From: Gordionus sp. m RMFG-2023 | Taxonomy: Eukaryota > Nematomorpha > Gordioida > Chordodea > Parachordodidae | Length of the DNA stretch: 64,000 nt | NCBI RefSeq assembly: GCF_954871325.1 | Contig: NC_088775.1 | Location: 15,167,561-15,231,560 of the forward strand | Direction of reading: 5' to 3' | In this document: positions 24,916 to 45,686 of the stretch, in pieces | Position numbering within the stretch: the first letter of the stretch is position 1 | How the letters are laid out: each line of letters starts with the position of its first letter | Position numbers and translations under genes: made by a program | Notes under the pieces: generated by a model | Told to the model about the DNA's origin: nothing | The model's database searches: none | The model's input: the letters and a program-made list of their open reading frames with translations, nothing else

Positions 24916-26751
24916 CAGCCGCGTAACTAATGGGGGGGAGGGGGCCCATCGAAAATTTGACTGTTTTCATAAATATCATTTTAAGCTAATAAAAATTTTA
25001 CTCCCCCCCCCACCCCCCCCCCCCAATCAAAATTTTACAAATATTTGAATATCAATTTTCCAACATAAAACTTATTTTTAAAATTTCCTTTCCTTGTGAG
25101 TACATTAACATTATTCAAAAATATTAATAAAAAATGGAGAAATTTTTAGTCAAGACAAAGATATTGAAATCAAACGATATATAATTTATTATTAAATATA
25201 TTTATTTTATGAAATTTAAAATTATTAGTTAGTGAGTTCGAACTAATAAGTATTTTTAATAATATTTTAATTAATAAATATCTAATTTTATATTCTTTAT
25301 AACAGAAAATATACAAAATTTAATATATGTCTGAGCATGAAAAAATGTACAAATAGAAATTTAAGGAAAAAATGATAAAGGTAGGTAGCACTAGCAAATA
25401 TTTTATAAAAATTAGGTTAGGCAGGTTTGGTGAATATTTAATCTATATGAATATCATTCCATATGGGAATTTGCACTCTTTTTATACTTTTGCTTTGTTG
25501 CTAATCTTAAAGTTTATATAAGAATAAATCTACAAAAACCAAATTTAGATTTGGTTTAGGTAATTGATTTGGCAGAAAATATATGAACAGGTGGATAAAA
25601 TAAGAACGAATGTAGATGAATATTTTGATAATATTTATGTAGATAATGAATCGAAGGCTCAATTTTATGATATATCAATAATTAAACCTCGTCTAGCACC
25701 AAGGCAATTATTGAGATGCAATATAAATATTGGATCAACTGAAGATTATTATAAAATATCTATTTTTATCCCATTCTTGGACACTTTTTTATCACAAATA
25801 AAAGTACGATTTTTAGATAAAAAACAAGTCTTTGGAAATCTTCAAGTTTTATTGCCCAAAGTTCCCTCTTCATTTTCTAATGCTACGATTGATAAAATAA
25901 AATATTCAGCCAAATTTTATTCGTACGATATTGATTCGGAGATAAATTTAATCAGCGAATTTGAATTCTGGTATAAATATTTATTACGTTTAACTATTTT
26001 ACCTGAGCAAGCCATTGATGCACTAAATCGTTATAAAGATATCTTGGCTCAATTTCCCGATATTTTGAAGTTATTTTATATTCTTGCATGTTTGCCTATT
26101 ACAACATGCACGAATGAAAGGACATTTTCAAACTTGAGAAGGCTGAAGACATTTTTACGAAGTACTACTTCAGAATCTCGGCTAAATGGATTAGCTATGT
26201 TAAATATTCATAGAGATTTAGTTCCAACGACGAACGAAATTCTAGATGAATTGGCAACATCCACACGAAAATTAAAAATTACATTATAGTTATAGTGTTT
26301 AATAAACTTTTTGATAATATTGTATTTGATAGAAGTTATTGCTTTAAATTATTTTCTAGTCAATATTTTATACACTGTAGTATTTTCAATAAAAAAAAAA
26401 ATTATTCTACTTATATTGTATGAGAATTTAAGCTGAGGCTAGTTTTTAAAGCAAATTTTAAAATAAAATGACATTAAACTTTATTTCAACTTTACATTAA
26501 AAAAACTTTATTAAATATAACATACCTAACTTAAAATAATAAAAAATAGGCTTGTAATATCGATATGCACAAATTAGTAAATAAAAGTTAAAAATAGATA
26601 TATAATTATTATGAATAATTTAATAAAATAGTTAAACATAAGACCCGGCCGAAGGTCGAGCAAAAGCTGACCGATGGCCAGCTAATGGGGTTTGGGGGCG
26701 AAGCCCCAAAAAATCCCCCCCCCCCATAAGAAAATCCTGGATACGCCACTG
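24916..26751 (+). mobile_element. hAT transposon, internally deleted (1836 bp)
   Basis: The left end reads CAGCCGCGTAACTAATGGGG and the right end is the complement of CAGTGGCGTATCCAGG, a classic hAT terminus. The 8-bp target duplication TGTGATAT is perfect on both sides (24908-24915 and 26752-26759). Subterminal G/C homopolymers lie at both ends (about 24932-24943, 25002-25024, 26715-26725). The only coding part is the C-terminal end of the transposase (25564-26289). With no room for the zinc finger and catalytic core, this is a deletion derivative that would need transposase from elsewhere. Confidence 0.92.
25564..26289 (+). CDS. hAT transposase, C-terminal dimerisation region (partial)
   Basis: The open frame of about 240 codons ends with the hAT C-terminal dimerisation domain: FWYKYLL, then LPITTCTNERTFSNLRRLKT, then RLNGLAMLNIHRD. 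Full-length hAT transposases are usually 550-800 residues, so the N-terminal finger and most of the RNase-H-like core are missing. There is no good ATG at the 5' end of the frame. A plausible 3' splice acceptor (tttggcag) lies at about 25568-25575, so the remnant may have been a final exon. It sits inside the terminal repeats at 24916 and 26751 and is read in the same direction. Confidence 0.85.
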   Translation: MIWQKIYEQVDKIRTNVDEYFDNIYVDNESKAQFYDISIIKPRLAPRQLLRCNINIGSTEDYYKISIFIPFLDTFLSQIKVRFLDKKQVFGNLQVLLPKVPSSFSNATIDKIKYSAKFYSYDIDSEINLISEFEFWYKYLLRLTILPEQAIDALNRYKDILAQFPDILKLFYILACLPITTCTNERTFSNLRRLKTFLRSTTSESRLNGLAMLNIHRDLVPTTNEILDELATSTRKLKITL

Positions 26752-26759
26752 TGTGATAT

Positions 26760-29453
26760 ATTTCGGAAATTTCACGAAATAAGTAAATGTGGTAGTCTAC
26801 TAATCAATGTGAGAGGCATGAAAGTTGCTAAAATAGTAATAATTAAATTCCATATATAATTATTATTGATCTTTATTATCATCTTGAACTAAGGCCGATA
26901 GAATCAACATTAATGGTATAATAAATTAATCAAGTCTATAAGATTATATAAAAAAAATTAAAGTTAAAAAAAAAATAAAAATATATAATCCAAAAATTAA
27001 AAATGGCAACAAAATATAAAATTATAATTTGAAAAAAAATGTAAAAACTTTATCTAAAATTAACATACTCGATCTTCTCATTTAATAGAATTTACATAGT
27101 CTATATTTTATAATTTCTAATTAAAAAAAACATCCGATAATGATATCATAATAACGTATGCAAATTATATAACCCAATGGTTAGTTTACCCATTTTTCAG
27201 ATTGGAGGCAGAGAGCGAACGGTGATAGACTTTGCTGAAAAAATGCTTGTAAGGTTTAAGTTTTTTAATTCTATTAAAAGCTAAATTATTATTGTATATT
27301 AATTCTGTTATAAATAACATGAACTGACAATTAAATAAATGAATCTATTGCATATACTTTATTATTTCAGTTTGAGCAGTCTCTTGATTACATTATTTCT
27401 ATGTCCAGATAAAAATCCTACAAGATATGTTTTATGAGTTGGCAAGTATGGCTATAAAAATATTTTAGATCTAATTTTTAATTTAAGTTCTTATTTCAAG
27501 TAGCCCAGGTGATAAAAATTTTTGTCAATTTAGTCATTTTTTAAATATTATAGAGCAATGCAATAAAATTTAAATTGTAGAATAAGTATATAATTTAATG
27601 AATATGGTAAGAAACAATTCTTATAGGTTTCTAGTGGACAAAAATATAATGAAAATCTTGTTTCACCATCATATTCTATGAAATTTAATGTTGCAATTTG
27701 ATTATTTTAAACTATGTCCAATTTCTTTTATCTTTGAATTGTTGTGGGAATAAAGAATTTAGATATAGGGCTTAAATATAATTTTATAATATATGAATAT
27801 ATAATAAAAATAGCGCATTAACTAGAATATAATTAATGTCTATTGGAATGGATTCAAATTTCGTATATGAACTCAATACTTGATTAATAAAAAAATATTT
27901 AATTTAAAGTTTTCAATATGAAATGCAAGCGCGCTAGCCTTCTTATCCATAGACACATTTTTTTTTTGGATTCGAATACGACGAACAAAATAATTGAGCC
28001 ATAAATAACTAGGGCCTGGTTTATCGTCAAAAATATCAATAAAATATTGGCTAGTACTAATCTATAAGCTCAGCGGCAAAACTATATTGGGGCGAAATCT
28101 AAGAACTGGATTAGATTGGTTACGCTCAAATGTAAATGATGCGATGGAACAATCAAATATTTGACAAAAGGAAGCTCATGATGTACACACTCAAATGAGG
28201 AAATTTGGGGTTTCATTAACCTGTATAGGTACATATTAGAATCAATTTCGGGTTAAGAGAAGGAATTATAAAATTCACAACTGTTAGATATTTATATTCA
28301 GTAAAAATTAAATATAGATCGATACAGAGCATGCTTATTAACTCCGAAAAAGTGGCATAGAAAAAGAAATGGAGAAGTCAGGTAGTTATGAAGAAAATAT
28401 GAAGTCGGAAGATGAAAATTCGGATAATGTAGAAAGACCACTTATAGAAGGAGACCGGCGAAACAAAAAAGATTGATAAAATTTGAGTTCACATGATATG
28501 TCTTCAATGAATCCTTAAATGGAAACAACAATGAAGCAGAAATCACAAAGATCGAGGAAGCCTGCACATTGTCTGATCCCTATACAATTCTTACATTATT
28601 AATAATTTTTTGATGATAATTGTACTCCTTTTATAACAATAAAAGTATTTTTATTAATAAAACTAACATGAAAATTTTTTAATGTTTTATAAACAAATTT
28701 AAAACTTTAAATTAAATAAAAGTTATAAATCGATCTTCTTAACAGTTATGTAGAAGTGACTGTCAGAATATGCTGCAAATTCTTTTTATAATAGCATCTA
28801 TATTATCAGAATAAATATTTACAATTAAGATATATGGTTCCATGTTATTTCTGAAAATGGTTAAATTGCTTTGATATTTCACAGATGATTATTTTATCTG
28901 TATAAATATTTATGATCTGATTAATCTCTTGCTTATCATTTTTTTCGTTATGTTCTTCATCCTTTATATCAGAGAAATTGTTTTATTATAATTGTTGCCC
29001 ATTTTTCTATATGTGTTTATGCATCTTCCATATATCTGACAATTTCGAAGCAACTTTTTTATATCATAGTAAAATATATTTTTAGAGATAGGGTTAAATA
29101 TATGGCTTGTAGATATTGGTTCATAGTTAAAATTATATATTCTGCCATTTCTAAAGCTGAAGGATGGCGTGTTACAAAAAAATCGTAATCAAAATCGGTT
29201 GCGATTTCCTTTTTTATAATTTTAACGTGTATTTTTATTTTTCCCTAAAATATTTTAAGGGGTAGGAGAGAATTATTGACAAGGAAGGGAAAGAAGTGCC
29301 TCCCGGCCTCATGCTTGATACCCTCGATGATCGTTAAATATTAACCTCACATAGACCCTATGGGATCATCAACTCAACTTTTAAAAGCAGTATAAGGAGG
29401 ACAAAATAAAGATGCTAACGCTAACTGACTTTAGTTAACACTTGAACGTTATA
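26760..29453. other. AT-rich DNA with few coding signs
   Basis: Holds the two mini-exons described separately (27201-27412). Around 28320-28580 there is a less AT-biased patch with short open frames and nothing recognisable. Near 29260-29400 is another mixed patch. No other gene is supported. Confidence 0.45.
27201..27412 (+). CDS. Possible last two exons of an unidentified gene
   Basis: An exon of 48 bp (27201-27248) lies between a strong acceptor (catttttcag) and a consensus donor (gtaagg). A second (27371-27410, plus stop codon to 27412) follows attatttcag. They join in phase 0 to a peptide ending IDFAEKML-FEQSLDYIISMSR and a stop. The mixed amino-acid composition and good splice sites separated by a 122-bp intron suggest a real 3' end. 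I do not recognise the protein and could not find upstream exons; they would have to lie before the hAT insertion or be very short. Chance occurrence in AT-rich DNA is the main alternative. Confidence 0.33.
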
Positions 29454-30059
29454 GTGAAACGAGTGTAAATAATAAACTTACAACAAAAGGAGGACAAAAT
29501 AAGATTTTATTTTATTTTAATACATATTGAAATTAAATATGGACAAGAAACTAATTAAGATAAATCGTCATGTTTTAAAAAAGTAATAATGTGGTAAATA
29601 TATAATTGTGATGATAAAATGAATTTTTTTTTGATCTTTGAGAATGATCAAGTAAGATATTTGTATAAATTTCATCTAAAATTCTAATTTATCTTTTGTA
29701 AAAAGTCTTTTTAATATTTGAAAATATTTTAAAATTTCTCATATGTAATCTATTTTACATTCATTTATTTCGATAAAAATATGATAATACTATAAACTTT
29801 TGTAATAACTATAAAAAAATAATTACTACATAAAAAATATAATTATAATTAATTAAGATATTCCATTGTTCCACTAATTTGATAATGGTACCTTTTTAGG
29901 AATTAAAAGAGTTAATATTATAATAATTAATATAAATAAATTATAAGGATTGCCTAATTAATCAGTTGTCAGGGATAACCCAACTCTAAATAGCTTTGCA
30001 TAAAGAAAAAATCCGTGTAAAAAATAATATTCCCAACAATTTCATTTCTTGAATTAGGG

Positions 30060-31180
30060 CGGGGATTGATTGCTCGATATTAAAAATTTTCATTGGAATT
30101 TAGCTGAGGTGAATATGGTGGTAAGAATTTAATCCTATACCTTTATAAGTATTGATAAGATAGCTTCTAAAGATAGATGCATTATCCATCACAATAATTG
30201 CATCTGGTGGTAAGAATATGTTTTGTCATAAAATCATGGAATAATAGCCAATTATAAGCTCCTTCGACTATTTTATAATGAATTACCCCTCCAATTGCAA
30301 TTGACAAACAAAGTATCTTATATTTTTAATTTTTATCATTGGACGCACATTGTATGGCGGAAACAGTGTCTACATGAGCGGGGGGGGGGGGGGTAGGAAC
30401 AGTTTGCATCCTAATATCTATAAAGGGGTAGGGGGTGTGGTAGGGGGTAGACATTTTGGGGGGTAGGCTATAATAATCTAGAAAATTTTTCATTACATTT
30501 TTAAATTATATATGGATAACATTTTGGTATTTTTAGGGGGGTAGATATATATTTTTAAGGGGGGTTTGCATCCAGTGAATATACTGTCATGTAGACGCTG
30601 GGCGGCAAGGCGTAGATTGGTGTAACATGCAAGTTTACTCCAATTTTTTCTAAGAAATAAAATTTTTCCCTTGAAATATTTAAAATCTTTACACAATAGA
30701 TTTGACGAATATTAATTGCTCCAGGAGTTCTTCTATCAGGCTCCTTGCCAGCTCTTTTTTTTACCAACCTATATTTTTGATATATCTATTAATGATAGTT
30801 TTCGTTTTTGAACTATCAGGGGGCAAATTTTCTATTATCTCCTGGATATTAAGAGTGTTATTTCCCATTGTATCTTTCAATTATGGAAGAATCATTTTTC
30901 TTACTTTCTCTTTTTTGATTGCTTTTAGAGGATCCCCATTTATTTCTGGGAAGTTATCGCGTTTAAGTTTAAGACCGATGCCATAGACATTTTGAAGTAT
31001 CTTGCGATTCTTTGATCTTCATCTGTTGTTTTTCAGGCATTGATAATAGTAACTATATCATTTTTTCTTTATTCCAATATTTTTGTATTCTTTGTCTTTG
31101 TTTACAACGAAAATTGAGAGTTTTCATTTAAATTGGAAAAATCTGTGTTGCTCTTGGATAATAAAGATTTTATATTAAAC
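30060..31180 (-). pseudogene. DDE (IS630/Tc1/pogo-type) transposase, broken
   Basis: Reading 31180 to 30060 on the minus strand shows a transposase in order. A helix-turn-helix-like part includes INGDPLKAIKKEKVRKM and YIKNIGW, then KKRAGKEPDRRTPGAINI. A first catalytic block (FLEKIGVNLHVTPIYAL) resembles FxDExGxNLH. Then, beyond the MITE, are IIVMDNASIFRS and an eroded Y-SPQLNPIE-like segment (SAKFQ..FL). The second and third acidic motifs are thus recognisable as DNA and N(E)NF. The frame is interrupted by stops and shifts and by the MITE at 30364-30600, so it is inactive. Assignment between Tc1 and pogo is not settled from this remnant. Confidence 0.6.
30364..30600. mobile_element. hAT MITE (237 bp) inside the transposase remnant
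   Basis: Ends CAGTGTCTACATGAGC at the left and, as complement, CAGCGTCTACATGACA at the right. The flanking 8 bp are GGCGGAAA (30356-30363) and GGCGGCAA (30601-30608), a near-perfect hAT-size target duplication. The interior is full of G-runs, including 13-14 G near 30380-30393 and several 'ggggggta' blocks. The insertion lies just after the NLHVTPIYAL segment of the older transposase. Confidence 0.82.
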
Positions 31181-31471
31181 ATTTTATTTTATTATTTAAT
31201 AAAATTTAAAAAAATTAGTTAATATTTTACTAACAAATTTTTTTTTATTTTATATTAAATTTCCAACACTTTATATTTAAACATGATTAATCTTAATTAA
31301 TTGCTTGTCTAAATATGTATTAAATTAAAATATAATCTTATTTTGTTTACCCTCTTTTGTTGTAAGTTTATTATTAACACACTGTAATTTAAGCATATGA
31401 TACTTGATTATATAGTAACATATGTCAATCATTTTATTTTTTAACAAACAAGAATAAATTCTTTAAAAATT

Positions 31472-40569
<9,098 letters not shown>

Positions 40570-42353
40570 ACAAACTCTCACCAACTTGGTATTTACCATT
40601 CTGCATAAACTAATAACTAAAATTGATTTTTGACCAATTATTTTTGAAAAAAAAAGTTTTATTCTTTTTAATACTAAAAAAGGAACATGTGCATTCTTAT
40701 TTTATTCGTATCGCGTAAATTAGTTTATTTTTCTAATTATTGGATTGGATTATGATTATTTTTCACTTAAGATTATATGAATTATCGAGGATAATAATTA
40801 AAAAGATCTATCAAGCTCTTTCTAAAAAAAATACCATATTCGTTTTGATATAAAAAAAATATCTATATTATTACACGTTTTGATGGTCAAATATCCAGAC
40901 TAAATTATATTATTCGCAAATTATAATAATAATAAAAAATTTGATATGATATATGCTAGATTATTTTTTTTCATTATTATATTTGTAAGAATTAGCTCAG
41001 AATTAAGAATATCAGAAGTATTTTTTATTAAATCAAACAAAGATAAAATTCTAATAACATAATTTGAAAATCAAAAAATATAATTCATCGTTATATCTTT
41101 ATATAAGAAACGATATTTCACTTTACCATATCAACAAGAAAATATATTAACTTTTACAATTATCGATAATTATTTGCTGTACTGCGACTATATGCAAATA
41201 CACATTAAAGATAATATAATATTATTTTTTAAAAAAACTAATAAAATATAATGTAAACAATATCACTTCAATTTTGTATTTATATGTTTAAAGTTTAGGA
41301 TATTTTTTAACTATTTTCCTCAAAATAAACAAATCTTTTTTTCGAATCTTAAGGCCACTTCCACAGGTTTTTGGAGTTTATTTTCTATTTATTTAATAAG
41401 GTTTGAAATGGGGATGGATCAGATTGTTTTTTTTTTAAATATTATATTATTTGAAAAAATTAATTCAACAAATTATTATCCTTTGTTTGTAAATAAAAAA
41501 AATTGCTGGTAACATTACCCTAAAACCGCTTTGATAAAACGTTCTGTCTGGAAAGTGGCCTAAGAGGGTGTTTATTTAAAATGACGTAATAACGCTGGAA
41601 ATTAAAATATAATAAAACAAAAAATAATTATTAACTACCCTGCATGACATCTTTTTCCCTGTGCAATTTATGAATAAACCATTATTAATTAGCTAAGAAT
41701 AAAATTATTTTAAAAAAGGAAAAAACAGGAATATTTTAAACACATTTAGGCTCCCGTTCTAAATCTCTCTAAAACTGGGAATCTCGTGTATTTTTCATAG
41801 AAAATTTTATCAAATTGGGAATACGGATGATTTTCCTCTATTTTTAGTAATTTTTTTAAAAATTTAAATTAAAAGTGTTTACTTCCCTAGCATTTATTAA
41901 TATTAATTATTTACTCTAATTTTCTATGAGATAAGCGAGATTCCTCATTTTTAGGAATTTAGAACCTATCCCCTACATTTAATATATTTCGAAAGAATTA
42001 TAATGTTATTGAAAAATAATAATTGCGAGGATTTTTGATTCATTTTTAAAAGATAAGTTTTTATATTTTATTATATTTTTTATTAAATTAAATTTATGTA
42101 TAATAAAACAACTAGGAAAAGATTTTATAATAACGACAAAAAAGATAGAAAATATATTTAGATTTTTTCCCCTTATTTTTCTATCTACGCAGTTATATAG
42201 AATCAAAGAGAAAAAATATGAATAGGTTTGTGCATTTATGTTTAGTTTATTTTTAACGAAAAATACTCTTTATAAACAAAATTATTTATAAATCAGCAGG
42301 GCGTCGATACATCGTTAAAGTGGTGGTTGGTATGGTCAAACCTAGTGCTGTTC
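40570..42353. other. AT-rich DNA downstream of METAP2
   Basis: Apart from the MITE at 41353-41560, nothing recognisable. No AATAAA lies within the first 100 bp after the METAP2 stop; poly(A) signalling for that gene is not identified. Confidence 0.5.
41353..41560. repeat. PIF/Harbinger-like MITE (208 bp)
   Basis: Ends ggccacttccacaggttttt and, as complement, ggccactttccagacagaac. TAA occurs directly at both borders (41350-41352 and 41561-41563), matching the 3-bp TWA-type duplications of PIF/Harbinger elements. The right arm shares aaagcggtttta with the copy at 38373. Confidence 0.7.
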
Positions 42354-42453
42354 CCCCTCAGTCACATTTGGCGCGAATTCGCGGCGGATAAAACAAAAAC
42401 ACAGCATATTTATTTTACTTGTCACGAATTCGTGCTAATTGTGAATAAGAGGT
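42354..42453. repeat. Palindromic MITE (family B), copy 2
   Basis: Left ccctcagtcacatttggcgc then gaattcgcggc; right cacgaattcgtgctaattgt then gaataagagg and TTTAA. Core inverted repeat gcgaattcgcg / cgaattcg. Confidence 0.55.
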
Positions 42454-42643
42454 TTAACGCCTCGATATTTAAAAACGGCTAAACCAATCTTTTAGCTGAA
42501 AAAAGTTACTCAATCCTGGGGAGATTTCACTCAAGATGGCAGAAAGGTTTGGACATCTATTAAAGAATTCTCGAGGCCTTGCATAATATTTGGGCTAAAA
42601 TCATAAATTAAAATTGGCTAAATCGAGCCGTTTAGCAACACTG
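42450..42643. repeat. Foldback MITE (family A), copy 3
   Basis: Left ggtttaacgcctcgatattt, right the complement of CAGTGTTGCTAAACGGCTCG. It directly abuts the family B element. It shares aaaggtttggacatctatta with the other copies. Confidence 0.65.
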
Positions 42644-43122
42644 TTTCTTTTTATAAATATAAGATCGAAAAGTCATTTTGAATTTAGATTCAAAAAGTTG
42701 TTATAAATAAATATAATATTCTGAGCCATCAAAGAGTTTAAAAAATGGACTGACAAAAAATATTCTCACTATTTTTCAGGATTCGGTTCAGATGATTTCT
42801 AAAAATTTTGCATCTAACTTGATCCTGTTCTGGTTCTAAACCCCGCTTTGATAACAAAGTTCTTCCGGCTTCCTTGCGGAAAAAAACTGGCCAGGTGAAG
42901 GATGGGTTGTAGACTAACATAAAATAATTGATATTTAAAAAAAATTAATTTTAATGTTATATTTGATTATTTAATTTGTTATTATATAAAATAGAATTAA
43001 TATTTATATACTGTGTCTAAATTAATCTTAGTTTCATCAGTATATTGATTAAATATTTATAATTATTAAATGGTAGAAATATTTATAAAAATTATTTATA
43101 TCTGCTTAAGTTTAAACAATAT
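42644..43122. other. AT-rich intergenic DNA
   Basis: A mixed-composition patch at 42760-42920 ('ggattcggttcag', 'ggttctaaaccccgc') recalls the gaacc-rich ends of the hAT-like element at 56218 and a similar patch at 50160-50225. No gene. Confidence 0.4.
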
Positions 43123-43311
43123 TATAATGATTTTTACCCAAGATCTTCCCCGGGGTTTTTTTTAAAAATATATTTATTTTTAATTTTTATAGATAATGAC
43201 CATTGGTTTTAAAATATATGGCTTGGTCTAGGTATTTTTAGACCCGGCCTAGGTATATTTAAAAAAATAAAACTACGGCTCGGCCCGTGTACCCGGGTCT
43301 GCAGGTCTCTG
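43123..43311. repeat. GGCCC-type hAT MITE (family C), 189 bp
   Basis: The right end is the complement of CAGAGACCTGCAGACCCGGG. The 8-bp AACAATAT occurs exactly at 43115-43122 and 43312-43319, which sets both borders. The left end (tataatgatttttacccaag) is eroded. The interior has 'gacccggcctagg' and 'cggctcggcccg'. Confidence 0.7.
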
Positions 43312-43319
43312 AACAATAT

Positions 43320-44277
43320 AAATCAGTTGGTAGCTCACTGTTTTAGTTTCACATGTAAATAAACACATACAAACTTTTTGAAAGTCTTAAAAATTCAAAA
43401 GTTTAATTTATTTATAAAAATTCTTAAATATGAAACCAAAATGAGGGTCACCAGCTCATTTATATTTAATGAAGCTCCAAAGTGCATTTTAATGGACGAA
43501 TCATTAGTTTAGGTCAATGGCCTCTACACTTTCTGAGCGATGAAAGCAGAATATCCCCCTCCCCCTTTAGAAAAATGGGCAATTATTTTTTGACACCCAT
43601 ACACCCATAAATTTCAAAAATTATTTTTTATTGGAACAATCGTTAATATATAATATAAATAAAATAACATATTATTTTTAAATTAATCATTTAGACAAAT
43701 TATGGGAAGAGAAAGCAAAAGAATTTATAATTTCATCAATATTTAATTGTTTAAATAAAAAAAAATTTCCATTGATAAAATGCTTAAGTTATTAAGAAAT
43801 GGATCTTTCATAGTACTACGAAGTCTTGTTTTAATTAATTTAATTTTACTCAGGACCCTTTCGGCAATACGTGAGGTAGTAGGAATGGTTAATAAATAAA
43901 ATTGTTAAATTAAGAAAAATTTAAAAGTAGATGATAAGGTAAAATAAACGAATAGTTTTTCCAGTCTGAATTATAAGTCTCAGAATCAGAAGAAACTAAA
44001 TAATGTATTAGTAAAAAATTTAATAGAATAAATTTATAATTCTTAGAGTCTGTCACTTGTAATAATTACATCCCCCGTTTTAGCCATCTTATAAATATTT
44101 CGAAATCTCAACATTTCTTTGACTTGAATTTAAATGGTAAAATTCACAGGTATCCTCGATGTCATTTTTAACGATTGACTTTTCCGCCATTCCATTTGAT
44201 GTAAAAAATGGTGTTTGATTTAAAAATTTCATCGATTCATCTTTAAATCTTTCATTAAACTGCATAATAATCAAATC
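43320..44277. other. AT-rich intergenic DNA
   Basis: No gene recognised. Short open frames here, including one of about 60 codons on the minus strand at 44089-44274, have no recognisable motif. Confidence 0.45.
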
Positions 44278-44286
44278 AAGTGTATT

Positions 44287-45084
44287 AGTTGTGCAAAGGT
44301 AGAAGGTCCAGGGTGTAAATTTGGCAAGGACGAGATAAAGAGAGCAGTGAAAAAGATGAAGAAAGGGAAGGCATCGGGTTTAACGATGGTGGTATCAGAG
44401 ATGTTTAAAGGTTCTGATGATTTAGGGATTGAATGGTTAATGAATTTAGCAAATCAGATTGTCACAGAAGGTACTATTCCCAAGGACTGGCGAAGAAGTA
44501 TAATTATCCCAGTATACAAAGGGAAAGGTGATCCTTTAGATTGCGGGTCTTACAGAGCTATTAAACTCTTGGAACATGCAATGAAAGTATTTGAGAGAGT
44601 GTTAGAGAAGCGGTTAAGGGAACAAATTAAAATTGATGAAATGCAGTTTGATTTTACATCGGGAAAAGGCACGACAGATGCAATTTTTGTGGTGAGACAC
44701 ATTCAGGAGAAGTATCTTGCGAAGGAAAAGAAACTCTATTATGCGTTTGTTGATTTGGAGAAAGCATTTGATAGGGTACCGCGTGAGATTACAAGATGGG
44801 CCTTGAGAAAATCCGGTATGGAGGAATGGTTGGTTACCGCAGTGATGGCAATGTATGTTGGAGCACAAACAGCAGTACGGACGGATTATGGTGATAGTGA
44901 CAGCTTTGAGGTGAAGGTAGGACTTCATCAAGGATCCGTGCTGAGTCCATTATTATTTATCTTAGTAATGGATGTGGTGGCTAGAGAAATGCGTTAAGGA
45001 TTTCCCTGGGAGATATTGTATGCAGATGACCTTGTATTAATGGCAAACAGTGAGGGAGAATTGAGGGATAAAGTTAGTAAATGA
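44287..45084 (+). pseudogene. LINE reverse transcriptase domain
   Basis: The frame runs from CAKVEGPGCKFGKDEI through KKMKKGKASG, IPVYKGKGDP, CGSYRAIKLLEHAMKV, FVDLEKAFDRVP and VGLHQGSVLSPLLF to a stop codon at 44995-44997. The same frame then continues FPWEILYADDLVLM (YADD near 45019-45030) to a second stop near 45082. All core RT motifs, including FVDLEKAFD and YADD, are present; the in-frame stops show it is not a functional copy. Confidence 0.85.
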
Positions 45085-45686
45085 CTATGGAAGCAAAGGG
45101 CCTGAAAATGAATGCATCAAAAACAAAGGTGATGATTGGTGGGGAAAATCTAAAGATGGAAGAATCCGGTAAGTGGCCTTGTGGTGTATGTGGGAAAGGA
45201 GTTGCTAGAAATTCTATCCAATGCACCAGATGCCAGAAATGGGTACATAAAAGATGTAGCGGGAAAAAAGGCAGTTTGATGTTAGAAAGAATGACCTTTA
45301 TTTGTAAAACATGCATGAAAGGAATACATAATAATGATAACCTAAAAAATGGTGGTCTGGATATTGGCAATGGGTTAACTCTAGAAAAAGTGGATAAGTT
45401 TTGTTATTTAGGTGATATGCTAAACGCAGATGGTGGTGAAGATTCTGCCGTTGTTGCAGGGATCAGACAAGCTTGGAAGAAGTTCAGAGAGATGTCGTCT
45501 ATTCTTACAAATAAAAAAGTTTCTCTGAAGTTAAAGGGGAAAGTTTACGTAATCTGTGTGAGGAGTTGTTTAGTTTATGGCGGTGAAACATGGGCAATTA
45601 AATCAACTCACGAAGCCAAATTAGAAAGAACAGAGATGAGGATGGTTAGATGGATGCGTGGGGTATCTGAGAGAGAGAAAAACTAG
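45081..45686 (+). pseudogene. LINE C-terminal part with zinc-finger module
   Basis: In another frame from the RT domain. MEAKGLKMNASKTKVM is the RT thumb-side motif. A Cys/His module follows, CGVCGKGVARNSIQCTRCQKW then VHKRC and later CKTC (C2-C-x2-C-x4-H-x2-C pattern, PHD-like). Then come YLGDMLNADGG, LVYGGETWA and EMRMVRWM. The family's final segment (LGIEMIGMVMRRNRLRWFG, DDWVKRC) continues in a third frame, about 45658-45852. A finger between YADD and the C-terminal segment is a feature of this LINE group. Confidence 0.8.

Larger units (their letters stand above)
29460..31384 (-). mobile_element. Degraded Tc1/pogo-like DNA transposon
   Basis: Inverted ends share aataataaacttacaacaaa and continue to 'aataagatt.tatttta': left from about 29460, right ending at 31384, followed by TA. 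The inner ends also share attaaatatg/ggacaag-type blocks. On the minus strand between them is a broken DDE transposase gene, which is split by a 237-bp MITE. The right end is only 88 bp from the METAP2 start codon. The exact left boundary is uncertain because the first few bases of the two ends differ. Confidence 0.7.

Noticed and set aside
28369-28476. Short frame MEKSGSYEEN...NKKD
   Set aside because: 35 codons, low complexity, no splice or homology support.
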